A stretch of DNA of 64,000 bases from Bradyrhizobium elkanii WSM2783 (GTDB taxonomy: Bacteria > Pseudomonadota > Alphaproteobacteria > Rhizobiales > Xanthobacteraceae): positions 1 to 64,000 of the forward strand of contig NZ_AXAP01000043.1 of the NCBI RefSeq assembly GCF_000472865.1, in the 5' to 3' direction. The position numbers and the translations under genes were made by a program. Shown here in pieces: positions 1-8,580 of the stretch. Positions within the stretch are counted from its first letter, which is position 1; each line of letters starts with the position of its first letter. The notes beneath the pieces are model-generated. The model did not search any database. It was not told the DNA's origin and saw only the letters and a program-made list of their open reading frames with translations.

Positions 1-226
1 TCACTTCGAAGGGCGATCATGGCAAGGTCTTCATCGCCACGCCTTGATGACAATGATTGCCTACGCCTTCCTGCAACATCGTCGCCTCGCATACGCGGGG
101 CGGAAAAAAAAGAATCAACGGGCCTCCGCCTCAGCCAACCATGCCAGCCGTACGTCACGCCATCGTCGATCTCATCCTTCGGCCGCCGTCTCAGCAGTGC
201 CCATATTGCCGAAAGCAAATCCGTGA
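1..226 (+). pseudogene. C-terminal end of an IS4/IS701-type transposase (partial at window edge)
   Basis: Frame 2 is open from the window edge to a TGA at 224-226. It encodes a 74-residue tail that begins HFEGRSWQGLHRHALMTM and continues into a basic, low-complexity end ending LPKANP. From memory, this is how IS701-like DDE transposases common in Bradyrhizobium end: a short helix with the last conserved residues, then a variable Lys/Arg-rich tail. The N-terminal part lies outside the window, so it cannot be judged whether the full gene is intact. No target-site duplication or clear terminal inverted repeat could be made out downstream. Family assignment is moderately sure. Confidence 0.6.
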
Positions 227-824
227 AAAACAGCGGCGAAAACACAATCTGCCAAAGTAGTGTTAGGCCGTGTACCCACAAACCCTGCGGCGTGATGCGA
301 CGAACGCAATGTCCGCTTTGCCCCTATAGCGGCCGAGTTCGTGCGGCAGCGCAATATGTCGCGATGGGCCAAAACCCGAAATGGCTCGGTATTATTTCAT
401 CTCACCCATCGGCGACAATGAAGGATTATCCTTGTCGCCGCTGGTGAATCGGCCGCTCAGCGGCCCGAGCGATGGATCAATTCCGCCACGTTCGGCAGTA
501 CCCTCATCACGACCGCATCGAGTCCGGCTGAGTTTGGATGAAATCCGCTCCTTCGCACATTGGGCTGCGAGTCGTCCCCGCGCACTATCAAACTTCGGAT
601 AGAACAGCATACCGTGTTCGCTGGCGAACTGGAGAACATCGCGACGAACGCCTTGCTATTTCCTCGCCTAGGCAGGCGCGAGCCCGCGCTCCAAAGCGCA
701 GCCCGATGAGAGGCTTCGCGGAAGCCATCCAGAAGCGTTCCGCGGAAAGGCTCTGGACTGTTTCGTCGCTTCGCCCCTCGCAATGACGAGTGGAGAGCGT
801 GCCTCGGGCTATTTCGGCCTCCTG
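227..824. other. Gene-poor stretch with insertion and repeat debris
   Basis: No convincing gene was found here. Open frames exist on both strands, but their translations are low-complexity and resemble no family known to me. The right part (about 745-786) ends in CGCAATGACGAG preceded by a cttcgc-rich arm, which is half of the palindromic REP type seen complete at 22356-22440 and 39538-39623. The stretch directly follows the transposase tail and probably combines the end of that insertion element with decayed intergenic DNA. Confidence 0.5.
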
Positions 825-1604
825 TCAAGCTACTGCGAATTCGAGTGGCATGCCCTTTTCGATTCGAGTCAGGCGATTTGCCAGACCGAACGTGCGGAAG
901 ACATCGGCGAGTTGTTCCTGGCTCTCCCGCAAGTGGCCCCAACCTTCGTTGTGAACCGAAACCAGTCTCGAATTCGGAAACGCGTGCGCGGCTTCCAAAG
1001 CATCCTCGCTACCCATTGTCATGCGGAAACGCCCTCGCGGCTCCGCGGCACCGGTGTACAGCACGACAACCTTTGGAGAGAAGCGGCGCGCAACGTCCGC
1101 GGTGCCATCGAACCAGAGAGTATCGCCGGTGATGTAGATGAGATCACCCGGCTCATTAACCCCGAGGGCAAATCCAACCACGTCGCCAGCGTCGACCCCG
1201 ATCGGTCCATGGCGTGCCGGTGTCGCCGTCACGAACAGCTTCGTGCTGCGACCCACCTCGAGCGAGCGCGTCTCGAACGGCCTCAGGCCGACGACACTTC
1301 CGCCGAGACGCTGCGCCCCCGACTTTGTCGTGTAGATCACACCGATGCTGGGCAGAAGAGCGCGGCCAGAGTTGTCGAGATTGTCGAAATGATGGTCGTG
1401 GCTCAGCAACACGGCGTCGAGCCTGCCTATCTGCTCGACCGAAAGGGCAGGCCCTGCGGTCTTCAGGTGCTTCACAGGGCTATGTGGTCCCTGATACTGC
1501 CCGGGCGGGTCAAACGTCGGATCCGTCAGCAGGCGAATGTCGTCAATCTGAATGAGGACAGTCGGGCCGCCGATCAAGGTCAGCGTCATATTCGAGGCAG
1601 TCAT
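825..1604 (-). CDS. MBL-fold metallo-hydrolase (UlaG-like)
   Basis: This 259-residue protein has the metallo-beta-lactamase fold signature. The metal-binding motif SHDHHFDNLD follows a strand ending in AVLLS, a second histidine lies in PARHGP, an acidic ligand in ITGDTLW, and a late histidine in VSVHNEGWGH. No signal peptide is visible, so it should be cytosolic. The substrate is unknown; relatives include UlaG-type lactonases and ribonuclease-like or phosphodiesterase-like members. The ATG at 1604 is chosen because AGGAG lies five bases upstream; a GTG two codons earlier would overlap that site. It stands alone on the minus strand, separated from the deacetylase by about 76 bp, and could share its transcript. 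Confidence 0.8.
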   Translation of the reverse strand: MTASNMTLTLIGGPTVLIQIDDIRLLTDPTFDPPGQYQGPHSPVKHLKTAGPALSVEQIGRLDAVLLSHDHHFDNLDNSGRALLPSIGVIYTTKSGAQRLGGSVVGLRPFETRSLEVGRSTKLFVTATPARHGPIGVDAGDVVGFALGVNEPGDLIYITGDTLWFDGTADVARRFSPKVVVLYTGAAEPRGRFRMTMGSEDALEAAHAFPNSRLVSVHNEGWGHLRESQEQLADVFRTFGLANRLTRIEKGMPLEFAVA

Positions 1605-1680
1605 GGCCACTCCTGGTCGATCGCGCTGTCCGGCCGAATGTCACACACGGCGGTAACCTTCGGCCAAGCCGTGCACTCCA

Positions 1681-2664
1681 TCAGGCCGACGGCCCCGAAA
1701 GACCGGTCTTCTGCACAGGGCCACGATCGAGATACGGGGTCTTGTCGCGCGTCTTCAGCGCCCAATTCGCGATCTCGTCCTTACGGGCAAACCAGACGGC
1801 CGGCTTGCTCTTTGCGTATGTGAAAAAGCGATCAAGGGCGCGCACGCGATTGGCGTGACCGGAGAGGCGGTCATGGACCGCCATCACCATCATCCGACGG
1901 CGACTGGCCCCTTCCTCATAAAGCTGATCGAATTCGTCCTTGAGCGACTGCTCATAGGCAGCCGGGTTATAGCCCTCGAATGGGTAAGACACGATGTCGT
2001 TCAAATGGAAAGTGTAAGGCACTGTGACGAAATCGCCGCCCCTGACTGGCAGAATGAACGGCTCGTCCATACTGGCTTCGTCCAAATAGTAGGTGAAACC
2101 GAGCTCTTTTAGGATATCGAGTGTGTGCGGGCTGTTGCGTACCCAATAGGCGCTCCATCCCTTCGGCATCTGGCCGGTCGCGCGCTCGATGCTGTTCATG
2201 TTGTCGATGATGAACTGCCGCTCATCAGCCGGGCTCAGATCATAGCTCGCCGACCAGGTGCGGCCGTGGGCGGCCGCTTCGTGTCCGCGACGCACGACCT
2301 CTTGTGCCAAAGCGGGATCCTTGTCGACCGCTTGCCCGATCATGAAGGCGGTGACCTTGATGCCGTGCTTGTCGAACAGGTTGAGCAAACGCGGCGTGCC
2401 CTCGTAGATGCCGTACTGGAACACGCCGTTAGTCGGCATGTCCGGCAAGCCGTCCTTGATCGGTTCGGGGATCACGCCAGGAGCGCCGGAGAGGGGCTGA
2501 CCGCCGCCTTCGTACATTAAGGAAATGCTGATCGCGAGACGCGCGCCATTGGGCCAGAGCGAGGAATTGTCTGTCATTGTCGCCTCCTTTCCTTCGACCG
2601 TTACATTCAGCGTCATTGCAGCAGCCGAGGCACCGGTGGAGGTCAGAAATTCGCGGCGGTTCAT
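1681..2664 (-). CDS. Polysaccharide deacetylase family protein with Tat-like leader
   Basis: This 327-residue protein has the NodB-like fold used by chitin or peptidoglycan deacetylases and by PuuE-type allantoinases. Landmarks are a GVFQYGIYEGTPRLLNLFDKH-like core, ALAQEVVRRGHEAAAHGR with the catalytic-type histidine, and the late AVHDRLSGHANR segment. The N-terminus MNRREFLTSTGASAAAM resembles a twin-arginine leader, although the mature junction is unclear. The ATG at 2664 has GGAGGG six bases upstream; the longer frame to 2709 lacks a site. It is divergent from the LysR gene at 2865, which makes it a likely target of that regulator. The substrate cannot be settled from the sequence, and the overall organisation is closer to allantoinase-like members than to NodB. 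Confidence 0.75.
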   Translation of the reverse strand: MNRREFLTSTGASAAAMTLNVTVEGKEATMTDNSSLWPNGARLAISISLMYEGGGQPLSGAPGVIPEPIKDGLPDMPTNGVFQYGIYEGTPRLLNLFDKHGIKVTAFMIGQAVDKDPALAQEVVRRGHEAAAHGRTWSASYDLSPADERQFIIDNMNSIERATGQMPKGWSAYWVRNSPHTLDILKELGFTYYLDEASMDEPFILPVRGGDFVTVPYTFHLNDIVSYPFEGYNPAAYEQSLKDEFDQLYEEGASRRRMMVMAVHDRLSGHANRVRALDRFFTYAKSKPAVWFARKDEIANWALKTRDKTPYLDRGPVQKTGLSGPSA

Positions 2665-2864
2665 GATGGACCCTCCAAATCCGGGATCAGAAGTGCTGAC
2701 GCGTCGCAAGTTATTACGCCTACGGATCGTCGAGGCCCACCAGGGCCTTGATGGAGTCGGCGAACTGCTTCTGGCTCTATCAGCCGTGGCTACCGTGAAT
2801 AATTTGGCTCATGCAAACATTCGGAGTAGTCTAAAAAAATCACTTTCATAAATACGAGATCTGT

Positions 2865-3779
2865 ATGAATGATCGCTTCACCTCAATGCGGCTGTTCGTG
2901 CGGGTCGCACGGAGCGGCAGTTTCTCCGTGGCAGCGCGCGAGATCGGGATTACGCAGCCGACCGCGTCTAGGATCGTGGCGGCGCTGGAGAAGCAAATCG
3001 GCGTCGCATTGTTGCTGCGCAGCACGCGGGCTGTGACGCTCACGGAAGCCGGCGCGGATTATCTCGCTCGGTGCGAGGCGATCCTCGCAGCGCTCGATGA
3101 AGCCGATCATGCTGCACGGGGCACCGGTGAGTTGCGCGGCACCCTGAGAGTGGCGGCGTCTCCGTCCTTCGCTTCTCGTACGATCATGCCAAAGCTCGCC
3201 AAGTTTAGCGATCGGCATCCGAAGCTGCGCATGGAATTTTCGCTCGACGATGCTCGGCACAACCTCATCGAAGATTCCGTGGACGTGGCCGTCAGGATAG
3301 GCTCCCTCGATGACAGCACCGCTGTGGCGCGCAAGATTGGCACTCTTCACCGGGTTCTCGTCGCCGCCCCGTCGTACCTGGCGCGAGCTGGTGCTCCTTC
3401 CGTGCCGGCTGAGATCACCAAGCACACGCTCATTGTGGGACCTGCGGGTGGGTCTTCAGAGGCATGGTCGTTTCGTAAAGCCAGAAAGGCTGTTTCAGTT
3501 CGCATCCAAGGACGATTTGTTATCAGCGCGACGGAAACAGCGTCTGCCGCTGCAGTTGCAGGCTTGGGTATCTGTTCGACCAGCCAGGGAAGCGTTCGGG
3601 CTGAGCTGCGGTCGGGAGCACTCGTCAGGATCTTGCCAGACTGGGAAGTTGGTTCGGCCGACATCAACGTGATTTTGCCGGCTGGCCGCGCCGCCAAGGC
3701 GTCAGCTCGTGCCTTCGCCGAGTTTATCGCGGAGCGAGTTCATGAAATGGAGCGGGACTTTCCCTGGGAAGGAAATTGA
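2865..3779 (+). CDS. LysR-family transcriptional regulator
   Basis: A typical 304-residue LysR regulator. The N-terminal winged helix-turn-helix covers about residues 1-65 (SFSVAAREIGITQPTASR is the recognition region). An effector-binding domain follows from about 90 (LRGTLRVAASPSFASRTIMP) and contains the EDSVDVAVRIG segment typical of the CrgA/DmlR-like branch. The gene is divergent from the polysaccharide deacetylase, with about 200 bp between the two starts, room for a shared regulatory region. By the usual LysR rule it probably controls the divergent deacetylase and itself. The effector is unknown. Confidence 0.9.
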   Translation: MNDRFTSMRLFVRVARSGSFSVAAREIGITQPTASRIVAALEKQIGVALLLRSTRAVTLTEAGADYLARCEAILAALDEADHAARGTGELRGTLRVAASPSFASRTIMPKLAKFSDRHPKLRMEFSLDDARHNLIEDSVDVAVRIGSLDDSTAVARKIGTLHRVLVAAPSYLARAGAPSVPAEITKHTLIVGPAGGSSEAWSFRKARKAVSVRIQGRFVISATETASAAAVAGLGICSTSQGSVRAELRSGALVRILPDWEVGSADINVILPAGRAAKASARAFAEFIAERVHEMERDFPWEGN

Positions 3780-3905
3780 AATCGCCGGTATCCGTGACCT
3801 CGGGTCACTCGTGAGGAACCTCGACTCCTTTGCGTGATTTTTCTGCGGCCACGATGTCCGTTGTGGGTCATTTTCGACGGATTCAACAGGGGTTGTCGGC
3901 AGGTT

Positions 3906-4164
3906 AATGACGCCGACTGGATCAGAGAGCTTGCCATGAAGAAGGGCGCGTGGGCCAACATCCCGCCGAAAAGCAATCGCAGCGATCCGATCTGCTTCAG
4001 CCCCTATCTCTACCGCGCTCGCAACCAGGTCGACCGGTTCTTCAACAGGATCGAACAATGTCGTCGGGTGGCGACGCGTTACGACAGGCTCGCTGCCAAC
4101 CACCTTGCCTTCGTTCAACTCGCGTCAATCAGGCTATGGCTGCGCCTTAATGAGTCCGCGTCCT
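3906..4164 (+). pseudogene. Remnant of an IS5-type transposase (C-terminal part)
   Basis: Within a longer open frame, the stretch from NDADWIRELAMKKGAWANIP to RLWLRLNESAS matches, from memory, the C-terminal third of IS5-family DDE transposases. The features are an acidic residue near the start, a KSNRSDPICFSPYLYRARN-type segment, and FFNRIEQCRRVATRYDRLA with the catalytic glutamate region. The N-terminal two thirds are missing: the sequence before 3906 is unrelated, and after about 4164 the frame runs into non-homologous DNA. This is a decayed insertion, not a functional gene. Together with the transposase tail at 1-226 it marks the left end of the window as a landing area for insertion elements. 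Confidence 0.7.
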
Positions 4165-4279
4165 TGCGCCCCACGCTCCGATATATCTCAAGGACGAAGG
4201 CGAGAAACGTAATCCGCCATTCGCTTTCGACCAAACTGGCCGGATTATTTCGAGCTTCACTGTGGAAATCGGCCGGCGC

Positions 4280-5542
4280 CTATTTCGCAGGACAGGTCGC
4301 CGCCCGGGCCTGCGGCCGATCCAGGCGCAGGCTCCACAGCGCCAGGACAAGACCGGCCGAGGTGATCGCCGCCGCAACCAGCGGCAGTGCGGTGAGACCG
4401 AGTCCATGATCGATGGTGATCCCGCCGGCCCAGGCGCCGAATGCATTGCCGAGATTGAAGGCGGCGATGTTGAGGCTCGAGGCGAGCGTCCGTCCGGCTT
4501 CGCCTGCCGTTTCGAGCACCCGGAGCTGCAGCGGCGCTACGGTCGCGAACGCCGCGATGCCGAGCAGTCCGACCAGCACGATGGTCAGCACCTTCAGCGG
4601 AAGCACAGCGGTCATTGCGACCAGGACGACCGCGAGCGCGGCCAGCGTTCCGATGAGAGCGCGCGGCAGGCCTCGATCGGCCAGCCGTCCGCCGGCAACA
4701 TTTCCGATCGACAGCCCTACCCCGAACACCAGGAGGATTGGCGACACGGCCGCGTCGGAAAATCCGGTGACGCGTGTGAGGATCGGCTGGATATAGGTGA
4801 AGACCGTGAACACCCCGGCAAAGCCGAGCACCGTCATGGCGAGGCAGAGCTGGACCTGCGGACGAAGCATCACCGCCAGTTCATCTCGGACCTTCACCGC
4901 ATTGCCGTCCTCGCCCACGTGGCCCGGCACGAACAACGCCACGATAGCAAAGGCCCCGACGCCGATCGCGGTGACCGCCCAGAACGCCGCGCGCCATCCG
5001 AGCGATAGCCCGATCCAGGCGCCGAACGGCACGCCGAGAATGGTCGCCACTGTGAGGCCGACGAACATCGTTGCGATCGCGGAAGCGCGCTTGTCCTCGG
5101 CGACGAGGCTTGTCGCGACCACCGAGCCGACGCCGAAAAACGTGCCGTGTGCCAATGAGGTCAGCACCCGCGCGGCCATCAGCAACCCATAGCTCGGCGC
5201 CAGCGCACAGGCGGCGTTGCCGAGTGTGAAAATGGCCATCAGCGCCAGCAGCACGGCCTTGCGCGGCATCCGCCGCGTCGCGAGCGTCAGGATCGGCGCG
5301 CCGACGAACACGCCCAGCGCGTAACCCGAAATGAGCAGGCCCGCGGCCGATACCGACACCTGCATGTCGGCAGCGACCTGCAGCAGAAGACCCATGATGA
5401 CGAATTCAGTGGTACCGATGCCAAAGGCACCGGCGGTGAGCGCAAGGACAGCGATGGGCAAGGACGTGGCTCCGGACTGGAAGGACGGCAAGCCCGGAAA
5501 TAGCGTTGTGACGTTGCGAGAATTAGAGGGCGACAAGTCCAA
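4280..5542 (-). CDS. MFS efflux transporter, DHA1 (AraJ-like)
   Basis: This 420-residue membrane protein has about twelve hydrophobic segments. It begins with LPIAVLALTAGAFGIGTTEF, the hallmark of the AraJ/PbuE/YdhP group of drug:H+ antiporter-1 exporters. The cytoplasmic loop ATRRMPRKAVLLA carries the MFS motif between segments 2 and 3. It probably exports a sugar, nucleoside or drug-like solute by proton antiport. No ATG precedes the first membrane segment. TTG at 5542 is the likely start, giving about 23 residues ahead of LPIAVLAL. It is divergent from the LysR gene at 5565 with only 22 bp between starts, so the promoters must overlap coding DNA, and that LysR protein is probably its regulator. 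Confidence 0.85.
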   Translation of the reverse strand: MDLSPSNSRNVTTLFPGLPSFQSGATSLPIAVLALTAGAFGIGTTEFVIMGLLLQVAADMQVSVSAAGLLISGYALGVFVGAPILTLATRRMPRKAVLLALMAIFTLGNAACALAPSYGLLMAARVLTSLAHGTFFGVGSVVATSLVAEDKRASAIATMFVGLTVATILGVPFGAWIGLSLGWRAAFWAVTAIGVGAFAIVALFVPGHVGEDGNAVKVRDELAVMLRPQVQLCLAMTVLGFAGVFTVFTYIQPILTRVTGFSDAAVSPILLVFGVGLSIGNVAGGRLADRGLPRALIGTLAALAVVLVAMTAVLPLKVLTIVLVGLLGIAAFATVAPLQLRVLETAGEAGRTLASSLNIAAFNLGNAFGAWAGGITIDHGLGLTALPLVAAAITSAGLVLALWSLRLDRPQARAATCPAK

Positions 5543-5564
5543 TCATTTGTGACACCAGTTCAAC

Positions 5565-6524
5565 ATGGTTCGATCAGACACCAACCGCTCCGGCGAAATG
5601 GAAGTGTTCGTCCGCGTCGTCGATCGCGCCGGCTTTACTGCCGCAGCGCAGAGCCTGCGGCTCACGCCCTCGGGCGTCAGCAAGCTGGTGTCGCGGATGG
5701 AGGCACGCCTCGGCGCCAGACTGATCAACCGCTCCACGCGCAAGCTGCAGCTCACGCCGGAAGGTGAAGCCTTCTATCAACGTGCGGTCCGCATCCTCGC
5801 CGAGATCCAGGAAGCCGAACATGAAGCCGCCGCCGGTGCGACGCCTCGAGGCCATCTCACCGTCAACAGCAACATCCCGTTCGGCACATTGCATATCCTT
5901 CCGCTGGTACCGCGCTTTCTTGCCGAGCATCCCGGGATCACGCTCGATATCGTCCTTACCGACACCGTGATCGACCTGATGCAGGAGCGCGCGGACGTCG
6001 CGATCCGCGTCGGCCCGCTGCAGGTGTCGCGGCTGATCGCGCGCAAGCTCGCGACCAGCCGCATGGTCGTCGTGGCCTCGCCGGACTACCTCGCCAAACA
6101 TGGCACGCCCAAGACGCCGACTGAGCTCGCCAACCACCGCGGCATCGGCTGGACCTTTCCACGCACGATCCGCGGCTGGCCATTCCGCAAGGGAGAGCGG
6201 ATCGAAGAGGTGCTGCCGCCGCCGATGGTCCGTGCCAGCGACGGCGAAGCCGTGCGCCGGCTCGTTTTGGGCGGCGCAGGGCTGGCGCGCCTTGCTTTGT
6301 TCCACATCGGTCCGGACATCGAGGCCGGACGATTGGTGCCGGTGCTTCAAACTCTCAATCCCGAGGACCGCGAAGATATTCACGCGGTCTATGTGGGCCA
6401 CGGCGGCCCCCTTCCCGCTCGCGTGCGCGCCTTCATCGATTTCCTGTCGCGCCACATCCGGCTCAGCGACCCCGCGCTCAAGCGAACGGCCGACGGCAAG
6501 TGGAAGCTGGTGAGGAAATCGTAA
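5565..6524 (+). CDS. LysR-family transcriptional regulator
   Basis: A 319-residue LysR regulator. The DNA-binding domain (about residues 10-70) includes GFTAAAQSLRLTPSGVSK, and the effector domain includes the MQERADVAIRVG segment. It belongs to the same CrgA/AaeR-like branch as the regulator at 2865. The start codons of this gene and the divergent MFS exporter are only 22 bp apart, so one operator could control both. An internal ATG at 5598 (MEVFVRVV) could serve as an alternative start and would keep the whole winged helix while widening the intergenic region. The inducer is unknown; it may be the substrate of the exporter. Confidence 0.9.
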   Translation: MVRSDTNRSGEMEVFVRVVDRAGFTAAAQSLRLTPSGVSKLVSRMEARLGARLINRSTRKLQLTPEGEAFYQRAVRILAEIQEAEHEAAAGATPRGHLTVNSNIPFGTLHILPLVPRFLAEHPGITLDIVLTDTVIDLMQERADVAIRVGPLQVSRLIARKLATSRMVVVASPDYLAKHGTPKTPTELANHRGIGWTFPRTIRGWPFRKGERIEEVLPPPMVRASDGEAVRRLVLGGAGLARLALFHIGPDIEAGRLVPVLQTLNPEDREDIHAVYVGHGGPLPARVRAFIDFLSRHIRLSDPALKRTADGKWKLVRKS

Positions 6525-6612
6525 GGGGGCGGGTTAGCGTCCCACGCTGCGCGATAATCAACGAGCGCGGGAGAAGCGTAGTCCTGCCGTTCGCTCGTAC
6601 GAATACGCCGTG

Positions 6613-6641
6613 GTCATTCCGGGGCGCGCGCCCGGAATGAC
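6613..6641. repeat. Short REP-like palindrome
   Basis: GTCATTCCGGG and CCCGGAATGAC form a perfect 11-nt inverted repeat around a GC-rich loop, downstream of the LysR gene. The same arms bound the longer REP at 57531-57642. It may act as a transcription barrier after the LysR gene. Confidence 0.7.
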
Positions 6642-6787
6642 GGCTCCGTCATTGCAATCGTAAGCGAATCATCCGCTGATTTACCAAACCTCAGAGAACC
6701 CCGATCACCCCGCCGCTCCGCCATCACCGCTGGCCCCCGCCTTGCTCAAGGACATGCCAAACGCATTGCCGGCGAAAGAGGCGTATC

Positions 6788-8038
6788 ATGGCGGGACAGA
6801 CATCTTCGGGCGTGGGCCGGTTTGAGGCACTTGATGCAATGCGCGGTATCTGCGCGCTGCTCGTGGTGCTCTTCCACATCCCCATTTACCATGCGCTGAA
6901 GGGCACCCAGCCGTTCGTGAACCTGCAATTCTGCGTCGACATGTTCTTTGCCCTGTCCGGCTTCGTGCTCTGTCACGCCTATGGCCAGCGCCTTCACCAA
7001 GCCGGCGATGGCGTCCGCTTCATGGCGATGCGGTTCGCGCGGCTCTGGCCGCTGCATATGGTGATGCTGGCGCTGTTCGTAATGATCGAAGTGAGCAAGA
7101 TCGTCTTCATGCGCACCGACGGTTCGTTCTCGCTGGATTCGGTACCGTTCGGCGCCGGGCACACGCTCTACGAAGCCGTCACCAACATCCTGTTCCTCCA
7201 GTCCTTCAACCTGCATGGCGGCCTGACCTGGAACGGCCCCGCCTGGAGCGCGGCGGTCGAGTTCTACGTCTCGATGCTGTTCGCGGTCATCGTCGTGCTG
7301 TTCCCGCGCCGGCGGCGCGAGATCTTCCTTGGCCTCTGCCTTGCGGCCGGAATGCAGCTCTACGAACGTTCGCCGGGAACGCTGTTCGTCTCCAGCGATT
7401 GGGGCATGCTGCGCGCGATGTTCTCCTTCTTCGCGGGATGCCTGGTCTACGACCTGCGCCTCTATTCCAACGGCCGGCTCGACATGCCGAACATATTGGA
7501 GGTCTCGTGCGCGGTGCTGGTTGCCGTGTTCGTGTTGGTTACTCCATCCGGCGGACCACAATATCTGTTTCCACTGCTCGCCGCGGTCGTGATCTGCGTG
7601 TTCTCGTTCGACCAGGGCAAGATCTCGGCGGTGCTGCGCTCGCCTGCGCTGCAGAAGCTCGGGCTGTGGTCCTATTCGATCTATATGATCCACACCTTCA
7701 TCTTCCAGATCATGCGGAGCGCCGCCTCCTTCCTCGGCCACAAGCTCCACCTCGAACTGGTGGCATGGCACAATGACGACAAGCTGGTGGTGCTGGGAAC
7801 ACCAACGCTGGCGCTGGTGGCCGCGCTGGTTCTTTCCGTGGTCCTCGTCGTCCCCGTCGCTGCGCTCACCTATCGCTGGATCGAGAAGCCCGCGATGGAC
7901 ATGGCCCGACACGCGCTCTCCGGGACGGCGCGCGCGGAAGCGCCGCTCGGCTTCGGCGCGGCAATATGGCGGCTGTTCAGTGCCGGCGTGATCCGCGCGG
8001 CGGCCGGCTTCCGCGCCGTTCGGCTGCGGCTGCCGTAG
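6788..8038 (+). CDS. Membrane-bound acyltransferase (OafA/YrhL-type, Acyl_transf_3)
   Basis: This 416-residue integral membrane protein has about ten hydrophobic segments. It opens with RFEALDAMRGICALLVVLFH, the start of the acyltransferase-3 fold, whose first-helix arginine and histidine are functionally important in the family. FALSGFVLCH and RFARLWPLHMVML are the next family landmarks. The C-terminal half carries SYSIYMIHTFIFQ and ends with a short basic cytoplasmic tail. Members O-acylate surface sugars, exopolysaccharides, Nod factors or lipids; the acceptor cannot be told. AGAGG precedes the ATG. It converges with the cytochrome gene, leaving only 2 bp between stop codons. Confidence 0.88.
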   Translation: MAGQTSSGVGRFEALDAMRGICALLVVLFHIPIYHALKGTQPFVNLQFCVDMFFALSGFVLCHAYGQRLHQAGDGVRFMAMRFARLWPLHMVMLALFVMIEVSKIVFMRTDGSFSLDSVPFGAGHTLYEAVTNILFLQSFNLHGGLTWNGPAWSAAVEFYVSMLFAVIVVLFPRRRREIFLGLCLAAGMQLYERSPGTLFVSSDWGMLRAMFSFFAGCLVYDLRLYSNGRLDMPNILEVSCAVLVAVFVLVTPSGGPQYLFPLLAAVVICVFSFDQGKISAVLRSPALQKLGLWSYSIYMIHTFIFQIMRSAASFLGHKLHLELVAWHNDDKLVVLGTPTLALVAALVLSVVLVVPVAALTYRWIEKPAMDMARHALSGTARAEAPLGFGAAIWRLFSAGVIRAAAGFRAVRLRLP

Positions 8039-8040
8039 AG

Positions 8041-8580
8041 CTAGCGCACGTCTGGCCGCGGATCGGAAACGAAGTTGTCGCGATTGGGCATCTTGATAGC
8101 GGCGAGCGTCTTCGCGTCGAGCACAGCGTCCGCCGGAACGAGGCCGTTGAGATTGAGGATGTAGGCGGAGACCGCGTAGACATCCTCATCGCTCAGCGAC
8201 TGCGGCGCGTTCTGCGGCATGGCGCGGCGGATATAGTCGAACAGTGTCGGAGCATAGGGCCAGTAGCTGCCGACGGTGCGCACCGGCTTTGCGCCTGCAA
8301 GCGTGCCCTGGCCGCCGACCAGGCGATCGCCGACACCGCCCTGCCCGTCGGCGCCGTGGCAGGCGGCGCATTGTTCGCTGACGACCACGCGGCCGCGCTC
8401 GACGTTGCCGCTGCCGGGCGGCAGGTTCGATCCATCATGGCCGATGTCGATGTCCCAGCCCTTGATTTCCCCCGGCGTCGCCGCGCGTCCGATATGGAAA
8501 GACTCCTCGGCCTGCGCGGCAGCAGCGAGCCCGGCGATCACGGCGGCCAGCAGGGCGACATGCGATCTAAGCCAGCGCAT
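8041..8580 (-). CDS. Periplasmic monohaem cytochrome c, SoxD/SorB-like partner of SoxC
   Basis: This 179-residue exported protein has a Sec signal peptide (residues 1-24, cleavage after AAQA) and one haem c site, CAACH at residues 71-75. The likely axial methionine is in RAMPQNAP. It overlaps the end of the molybdopterin oxidoreductase gene by 14 bp and is preceded by GGGGAGG, so the two are translationally coupled. The arrangement resembles soxCD or sorAB, in which the cytochrome takes electrons from the sulfite-oxidising molybdenum subunit. SoxD proper is longer and dihaem, so this is better described as a SoxD-like or SorB-like monohaem subunit. Confidence 0.82.
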   Translation of the reverse strand: MRWLRSHVALLAAVIAGLAAAAQAEESFHIGRAATPGEIKGWDIDIGHDGSNLPPGSGNVERGRVVVSEQCAACHGADGQGGVGDRLVGGQGTLAGAKPVRTVGSYWPYAPTLFDYIRRAMPQNAPQSLSDEDVYAVSAYILNLNGLVPADAVLDAKTLAAIKMPNRDNFVSDPRPDVR

